Shown here piece after piece: positions 19,508 to 28,500 of a stretch of DNA of 64,000 bases. A program made the position numbers and the translations under genes. Every line of letters begins with the position of its first letter. Positions within the stretch are counted from its first letter, which is position 1. Source of the DNA: Hemicordylus capensis (taxonomy: Eukaryota > Chordata > Lepidosauria > Squamata > Cordylidae); contig NC_069671.1 in assembly GCF_027244095.1 (NCBI RefSeq), positions 2,790,001 through 2,854,000 on the forward strand, read 5' to 3'. The notes under the pieces are model-generated. The model saw nothing but the letters and a program-made list of their open reading frames with translations. It ran no database searches and was not told where the DNA came from.

Positions 19508-22500
19508 GTAAGCCCACTTACTTTTTACTGGGTACCTTTCTTACTGCAATGTCGATGGCAAAACCATCATAGGTTGCTTAATTAAGTTAAGGCAGGGGTA
19601 CTCAACCCATGTTCCCCATCACAAGGATTTCCAGATGTTGACTACAACTCCCATCATCCTCAGCCAAAGGCCAGTGCAGTTGGGGATGGTGGGAGTGGTT
19701 GTCGACAACACCTGGGAATCTTTGTTACTGGGATGGCTTTAAAAGGGGCTGAGACAGATTCATGGAGGGCAGGTCTATCAATGGCTACTGGTCTGGTGGC
19801 TGTGGGCCACCTCCAGCCTCAGAGGCACGATGCCTCTCAATCCCAGTTGCAGGGGAGCAACAGCAGCAGGAGAGAGAGCATGCACAGACCTCTTGCCCGT
19901 GGGCTCCCCAGAGGCATCTGGTGGGCCACTGTGGGAAACAGGATGCTGGACTAGATGGGCCTTGGGCCTGATCCAGCAGGGCTGCACTTATGTCCTTGCT
20001 TCTTTTTAAGAAATCCCCGGAAACCATTCTAATCTCATCGAGTCTTTAACCAAGGACCTCTTGAGACTGACCGAGGATGTGTCTGAGGAGCCCAACCCCA
20101 GCGTCTACCTGGGCCTTCGCCTTTCTGCCAACCACAGCCTGGAGAGGGAGAGCCGATACTTCCAACGCCTGTGGGACGTCTTTCAGCCTCATCCCAGAAG
20201 GTAGGACTGGAGCATCCAAATACGATTCAGGCCCAGAGCAGACATGAAACTCCCAGACCAAAGCACGAAAGATAGAAACATGCCCTTTTTGCAGGTAGGT
20301 TCCAGACTTTGCCCAGACTCCGAAAAAGAAACCCAAGACCCCGGAAAAATGCATTAATGCTCTGGAAAATGCAGGAAAACTCTCCCACTGGACAGGATAT
20401 AAATAAGCATATAGGATCCCAGGATGTTGTTCATCCAAAGCAAAAGTATAAATCTCTGTTTTGATTAAGAAATATAATGAGCAAGGCCTCCGCTTTCTTC
20501 AGTTGCTTGATGTGATATAAAAGGCCCTGCACCTAAAACAAGCGATAGGATGTCTGTGATGGAGTGTTCAGCAGTCTAGGATCTGCTGCTGTGGACATGT
20601 CAGGTGCTGTCTTGTCTGGGAGGTTGAGGCTTCCTGGGGCCAGAGATCCCGAGCATACGGACCCAAAAGTTCTCTCCGGCTTCTAATTTCACCGCCTTCG
20701 GTGGCATCTCTGTTGCAGTAATTGACAAATAGCACCTTCTGATGTATTATATTTTATTTGTATTTATTCAGTTTCCATACCCCTGCTAACTGGGCAAAGA
20801 GGCACCTTTTACCGTGGTGATTCTCTTTATTTAGCAGGGGGAGAGTAACTGGCCCGATCCACCCCCAGCACAGTACTTCCAGTGACTGTTGCTGGTGTGT
20901 GTCTTAAGTTTCTTTTTAGAATGTGAGCCCTTTGGGGACAGGGAGCCATCTTATTTGTTATTTCTCTTTGTAAACCGCCCTGAGCCATTTTTGGAAGGGC
21001 GGTATAGAAATTGAATTATTATTATTATTATTATTAATAATAATAATTATTATTATTATTATACTTCCCTTCCAAAAATGGCTCAGGGCGGTTTACACAG
21101 AGAAATAACAAATAAATAAGATGGATCCCTGTCCCCAAAGAGCTCACAATGTAAGTGCTTTGCATTCAGACCTTGCCCCAGGGAGCTTACAGTGGGCATT
21201 CTAACACTGCAGGAGACAACAGAGGGAAGGGAAGGACAGAAAAGGGGGAATGAGCTCTTCACTGAAAATCTTGTAATGCTGCCTGATTATGAACAAATGT
21301 AGCAAAACTGGACCAGGTCTGCACAGCTTTGGACCTTCAGATTTTTTTTCTTTTTGGACTACAACTCCCATAATTCCTAGCCATAGTGGCCAGTAGTCGG
21401 GGATTTTGGGGGTTGGAGGCCAACATCTGCAGGAGGGCAGAAGGCAGCTGTGCAGTCCTGCCCTCGACAAAAGGGGATCTGGGGAAGGGGGCTCCGGCAG
21501 GAAAGGTCTAACCGTGGGGCTTTTTCTCAGGGCCAGCACACTCAATGCCGTCAGCTTCCAGGAGCAACCCAACACCGGCCTCCTGGCTCTGTATCTCCTA
21601 GCCCTGCGGGCCGCGTGCCACAACATGGAGACAGTCGATGGGAGAGGCCTCGTGACCCAACTCAAGCTTCACTTGCATAAGGAAAAACAGCAGATCGGTA
21701 AGACCAGGGATGCTGCTGGGCTCTTCCTTTTGCCGTGGCCGATGCTCTACACCAGGGAGTTATTCACACCTGGCTTCAGGCTGCGGGGTAAATGTTGAGC
21801 GAAGCCCCTTCGAATCACACTCGCGGCACGGAAGGAAGCAGCCCCTCCCCTCTGCTCTCGGGTTTGCTTTTGATGCAAGTTCACATGGCATGCCTCCGGG
21901 TTTTCCTTCGACACCAACTTGATGGCACATTTTACCTTTAATATGGTAATATCTAAGATGGTTCCGAGACCAACCTGGCTGCCGCATTCTGGACCAACTG
22001 CAGTTTCCGGCCTACGCACAAAGGCAGCCCCACATAGAGTGCATTGCAGTAGTCAAACCTGGTGGTTACTATGTGACACCATTCTGAGGTCATTTATCTC
22101 AAGAAATGGACCACAACTGGCATGTCAGCCGTTAACCCCTGGCTATTGGCCGCTGTGGCTGGGGGCGATGGAACTTGTGGTCCCAAAACAGCTGGAAGGC
22201 CAGAGTGGCTCCTCCCTGCATCACAGTAATCCAGGGGGACTCAAGACTTGGGACCCAGATGTTCTTGGACTACAACTCCCATCATCCCCACCACTGCCAT
22301 GGCCTTTGTTTTCCCACCTCATCTAGGGGCGCACGTTTTACAAGCCCAGCAGTGATCAGATCTGGGCGTGGGTGACGGTGGGAAGGCCCTTCATCCATAC
22401 TAACGTTGGGTCACAGCAGCGATGGCCCCACATATCAGGAGCGATTCTGAAAGGGATTGCCCCACATATTAGGTGAGATTCTGGAATCCCCTCAGCAGAG

Positions 22501-25500
22501 CTTTCTTAGAGCAGGAGTCTCCAGTCTTGGAAAAGCGGAATGGATAATTAATGGGTGTGGGAAGGGAAGGACCTCCACCCTGACCCCTCTCCTCCGGCAC
22601 CTAGGCCCAGAGGACAGCAGCCGTCCCATCACCAGCTATTACCAGTACGGCCTGGGCGTCTTAGCCTTGTGTGTCCACAACAAGCAAGTCGATGCCCACG
22701 TCATCCGCAAGCTCCTGAATGCAGAGAAGCACGACAAATTCAAGCACGATGACAAGCTCTCTGTAGGTAAGAGCCAAGCCGGTCTTGCGGTAGCCAGCAT
22801 GACTTGTCCCTCTAGCTAAGCAGGGTCCGCCCTGGTTGCATTTGAATGGGAGACTTGATTTGTGAGCACTGTCAGATCTCCCCCTCCGGGGATGGGGCCG
22901 CTCTGGGAAGAGCATCTAGGTTCCCAGTTCCCTCCCTGGCAGCATCTCCAAGATAGGGCTGAGAGAGACTCCTGCCTGCAACCTTGGAGAAGCCGCTGCC
23001 AGTCTGGGTAGACAATACTGAGCTAGATGGACCGAGGGTCTGACTCAATATACAGCCGCTTCCTATGTTCCTATGGTATAAGGCTGTGTGTGTGTACACC
23101 CACAGGTGATGGGGAGGGCCCTTCGTTCCTGGCGCTGGCAGGCCAGCATCCCCAGGGTTAGACTCTGAGCCCCACACCTCTGCTTCCCTGGTGCTCTTCT
23201 CCCCCCAGATACGGAGGCGATGGCCGGGCTGGCTTTCTTCTGCTTGGGGAAGTCCACTTTCTACTCCCAGCAGCTGTTGGAGGACCTTGGCCAGGCTGTC
23301 CAGAGAGTGAAGCAGAAGATCTTTGAGTCTTGGGACGAGAATCCCGATGCTTTTGGGAACATCTACAGCAGCCCCTTGGCAGTGCAGGTGAGGGGAATCG
23401 TGCTTGCTGGCCTGGTACACCAAGGGACAGGAAGGGAGAGCCTTGCCATGTCCCCCCAGGAATTTAGGGTAACTCCTGGATTTTGTCTCCTCCACCTGGA
23501 CGCTAAATTCCACCTAGATTTACACAGATTTTAAATGCGCTGCCCAGATTGTCCGGATTTTACTCTGGATCCGATCACATGAGAGGGCAGGGAAGGAGGG
23601 GAAAGTATACACACCTGCTAAATACATAAATAAAAAATGCAAATTAGTTGCCATTTAATTTGCATAATATGTAAATTAGGATAAATTGCATAATATGCAA
23701 ATTAGGACAATCTGCATAATATGCAAATTGGGCCACCCTGATTTTGGGCGCTTGGATATGGCAACCCTAGGAAGGGATGGCCCCAGCCCTATTGAGGACC
23801 CCCCTTGTGGCTGGCTCTTTGGGGGCTATGGCTCTTTCTTGCACAAATCCACCCCCACGCTGCTCTTAGCCATGGGAAGGAAAACTTAGCATGATTGTCA
23901 CTGCAAGCAGTGTTCCTGGTAATGGGCATTCTCAGGCATTGTTGATGACAATTCCCATGATCCCCAGCCAAAGGCCATTGCTGGATGCTGGGAGTCGTAG
24001 TAAACGTCTGGGAATCACTGTTACAGGAAACCCTACCTGTAAGTGTTCCCCTCCACGGAAAACGGCTGCTTTTGGAAGGGCGATTCAGATCTGTGTGGGG
24101 GAGCAAAATGTGTATGTATGTGTGTTTGGTGGCAGGGAACTGGCACTCAACTCCATGGGGCTCCCTTCCAGGTAAGTGGGTATAGGGCAGGCCTGCTCAA
24201 ATTAATCCCCGCCCCCTGCTGTTTTCGGACTACAACTCCCATAATCCCCAGCCAGTGGCCCATCGCCAGGGATTATGGGAGTTGTTGTAGTCCAACATCT
24301 GCAGAAGGGCCACAGCTGAACACCCCTGGTATAGGATTACAGCACTGGTGCCCCCTTGCAGGAGAGACTCCTCCAAATGCCCAAGGTAAGCCCTTCTTCT
24401 TTTCAGCGTGACTCTTCCTTCTCTTGGTGATCTAGTTCCTGATTGCAGAGGGGACGAGCAAGGACAAGCCAGAGTGCTCCAGAGCCGTGGGGGCCCTGCT
24501 CGAGAGCCTGGAGCGAGGCGGCTTCCGAAACACCCTCGTTGGGTCCCAGTTGCTGCCTGCGCTGAACGGCAGGAGCTACGTAGACATCGCCAGCATGGAG
24601 TGCAAAGTGGAGACAGGTAGCGGGGAAGGGTGCCCGGAGACAGGTAGCGGGGAAGGGTGCCCGGAGACAGGTAGCGGGGAAGGGTGCCCGGAAACAGGGG
24701 AGCCACCAGCATCTTATGAGGTAGGGGTGGTGGAAGGATACTCTTATTCGTAGTAGCAGGAGTGAAGGGGCCGTAGCTCAGTGGTAGAGCCCCTGCTTGG
24801 CATGCAGAGGGTCCCAGGTTCAAACCCGGGCAGCATCTCCAGGGTGTTTTCCAGATTACACGCTGCAACATACTCGCAATGTATCCACTAAGTGCCCCTC
24901 CTTATCACCCGTGTTTCCACATAGGGGTCGCTGCGTTATCAGCAGGGTGCTGTTCACATTTCCCATGCCTTGATTCGAATTTTAATGATGCAGTCAGTGT
25001 AGACAGTCCTGAGCTAGATGGACCAAGGGTCTGACTCGGTAGAAGGCAGCCTCCTGTGTTGGGTCCCCAGATATTGCTGGACTACAACTCCCATCATCCC
25101 CAGATACAAGGGCCTTTCTTCCTTAAAAATTCCCCACCACTTGTATTTTTTAGAACACTTTTTCTCCCTGAAACTGAAATGAGCCCAACTATGTTCATGC
25201 TTTAGGGAAGAATTAGTTAATCATTCCTCCTACCTTTCTGAGGATGATGGGAGTCGTAGTCCCTGTCACAGTCCCTGATGGAGAGTTGATTGCAGAGGTG
25301 AGACTTCCCTTGGGGCCTTCCAGATCACAGCCCATGCTCCCTTAGCCCCTAGTCGTGTTTAAAAAGAATATCCTGAGCACACGCAGAGTGCCTTTTGCAC
25401 CCCTTTTGAGCTTGGGAGGCAGGGCTCTTGGCTCAGAGGGTGCTAACTTGGTAACCCCTGCTAACTTGGCAAAGAGGCACCTTTTTAATGTGGTGATTCT

Positions 25501-28500
25501 CTTGATTGAGCAGGGGGAGAGTATCTGGCCCAGTCCACCCCCAGCACAGGACCTCCAGTGACTGTTGCTGGTGTCTATCTGACGTTCCTTTTTTTTAGAC
25601 TGTGAGCCCTTTGGGGACAGGGAGCCATCTTATTTGTTTGTATGTTATTTCTCCGTGTAAACCGCCCCGAGCCATTTTTGGAAGGGTGGTATAGAAATCG
25701 AGTTGTTGTTGTTGTTGTTGTTGTTGTTGTTAAGAATAAATAATAATAATAACAACAACAACAACAGATATTATTATTAAGAAGTGCTCGCTTCGGCAGC
25801 ACATATACTAAAATTGGAAATTATTAAGAATAAATAATAATAATAATAACAACAACAGATATAACTGTAGTTGAGAAGAAAGAAAAACAAGTTAAAATAA
25901 TTGACATAGCAGTACCAGGGGTTAGCAGAATAGAAGAAAAAGTAATAGAAAAAATCACCAAATACAAAGATCTACAAATTGAAATTGAAAGGCTGTGGCA
26001 GAAAAAGACCCAAATAATCCCAGTGGTCATTGGCGCCCTGGGTGCAATCCCAAAACAACTTGAAGAGCACCTCAACACCATCGGGGCCACAGAAATCACC
26101 ATCAGCCAATTATAAAAAGCAGCTTTACTGGGAACAGCCTATATTCTGTGACGATATCTATAACAACAGCAACAACATTGACAATAAAATTCAGCCATCC
26201 CAGGTCCTTGGGAAGGACTCAATGTCTGGATAAAACAAACCAGTCAATAACACCTGTCTGACTGTGTAAATAATATATAATATATCATATCATATCATAT
26301 ATCATATCATATCATATCATCTATTACTCCAGATCAGACTGGAAAGGGAGGGGGGGAGAAAGACCCAAATGGGGAAGGGAGTCTGGACTCTGGAAGCAGA
26401 AAAACAGATCCTTTGCTTGATTTTGCTTCCAGGCACAGGCCATCTGGAAGTCAACTCCTTGCCTCTTGAGCCAGGGGCGACCGGTCAAGGTGTCCAGAGT
26501 ATCACTGTCCACCTGATGGTGAAGCGCCCGCCCCGGCGAATGCTGCTGTACAACGGTCTCCTCCAAGTGCCTCTCGGCTCTTCCCTGCTGGACGTGTTAA
26601 AAGCTGCGGAGAGGGGGCTCAAACCGTTCACGTGAGACATGCCTCTTCTTCTGCTTCCCGGAGTGGGGGGGTTCCTGGCCCTGGCCCCAGGAAGGAGGGC
26701 TGAGATGGGAGCGCTTATCTGCTCTGTGGGGCAGGCCAGCATCACTGCCATATTACTGGCACAGCTTGCCCAAGGCCCACTGGAGAGTTGGCGGAGGAAG
26801 TGAGATTCGAACTTCTGGGTTCAAAGCTCAGTCTCTAACAATTCAGCAGTCTCCATGGATAACTCTGGTCTTGAATTCTGGAAGGGCTGGAGGTGGAAAA
26901 GATGACGGGACCAGCAGCATGACCTGGCTCACCCTTCTCTTCGCCCCACTCCCCCTGTGAATGATGCTACATCAGGAATTCTCGAAACCTGGGCCCTCAG
27001 AGGTTGTCAGACTACGACTCCCATCATCCCCATCTGCAATAGCCACATGATGGGAGTTGTAGTCCAACAACCTCTGGGGAGCCACGTTGTGAGAACCCTT
27101 AATATGATAGGTAGCCGGTAGGAGGAACATCAGAAGTGCTTTCACCGCTGAAATGCAGCCTCCATTTTGCCGCCTGTTTGTGGGGCAGAGAAACCGAGAG
27201 AGTTATTTCGGCTCAGCCCCCCTTTCTGTATTCATTCATTCATTCCATTCCATTTAAAAACTGCCTGACCCCTAGATCTCATGGTGGTGTACATGACTTA
27301 AAACAATAAATAAAACTCAATAAAAACCATTTTAAAAAATGGTTTTAACACACACACACAATTCAAAATAGTTTTAGCAAAAAACCCTGAGAAAACAGGT
27401 GTGTCTTAAGTGATTTTTTTTACAGGCAGCCAGAGACAGAGAAGCTTTTATTTATTTATTTATTCATTCATTCATTCATTCATTTATTATTTATTACATT
27501 TCTATACCGCCCCAAACTTGCGTCTCTTATACTGACAGGGGGCCCATTTGAAAGCTTCCGGGCGGGTGGTAGCCATAACCAGACCTCCCCATATGATCTC
27601 AGCAGTGTTCCCTTGAACAGGGATTCCCAGATGTTGTTGACTACAATTCCCATAACCCCCAGCCAAAGGCCATTGCAGCTGGGGATGCTGGGAGTTGTAG
27701 TCAACAACATCTGGGAATCCCTGTTCGAGGGAACAGTGGATCTCAGCATCAATCAGTCGATCTTTATTACAGTCATGGACCAGCATAAAGTACAGGGAAA
27801 GGATACAGTCATAAAAAGAAATGAAAGCCATAAAGGCAGAAGAAGACATAGAAAGGGTGAAGACTGCATTTAAAAAGTGCTGTGAACTGCATAAAATTGT
27901 GCAATTGGCCACAAGGACCAGAGCATTCATAAAAACATGTAAAAGGTATGAAAAGGCATGAAGGGGTAATGATTGCATTTAAGAAAATAAATAAATCTAC
28001 AAGCGCAGTTGTAAGCAAGATCAAGTGAGGGGCTGTTAAGCTGTAAAACTCTAATGGTGCAAGGTTATCATGAAGCGCTCTGTGGTAGCTAGCAAGCTAC
28101 GGGCAAGCTACGAGTTAAGCTGTAAAGCTAGAGGTCATTGTCTGTCGGATTTTGAGCCCTGCCACGCAGAACCTGACAATGCTATATGTGATGGCAGGAT
28201 TGATATCAGAAAGCAGTAAAGAGGTGTGAAATTGTCCCGTCTGAACCGAGTAAAAGTAAAGTTGAGTCGAGTTGGTGTCGATTCGTGGCGCCCACAGAGC
28301 CCTGTGGTTGTCCTTGGTAGAATGCAGGAGGGGTTTCCCATTGCCACCTCCCGTGCAGTGTGAGATGGTGCCTTTCAGCATCTTCCTCTATCGCTGCTGC
28401 CCGATACGAGTATTTCCCATAGGCTGGGAAACATACCAGCAGGGATTCGAACCGGCAACCTCCGGCTTGATAATCAAGTGACTGCAGCGAATGTCCCTGT

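Noticed and set aside
23086-23104. GT-rich stretch near TCN2 exon 5 as a regulatory site
   Set aside because: Short, imperfect and typical of intronic sequence.
22872-23513. 213-codon minus-strand open frame
   Set aside because: Antisense to TCN2 exon 5 and read through a composite SINE (phrases such as [20 protein letters not shown] recur at every such SINE).
24230-24871. 213-codon minus-strand open frame with GTLPRYLSP repeats
   Set aside because: The repeats are the antisense of the 27-bp array; the rest is antisense to TCN2 exon 6.
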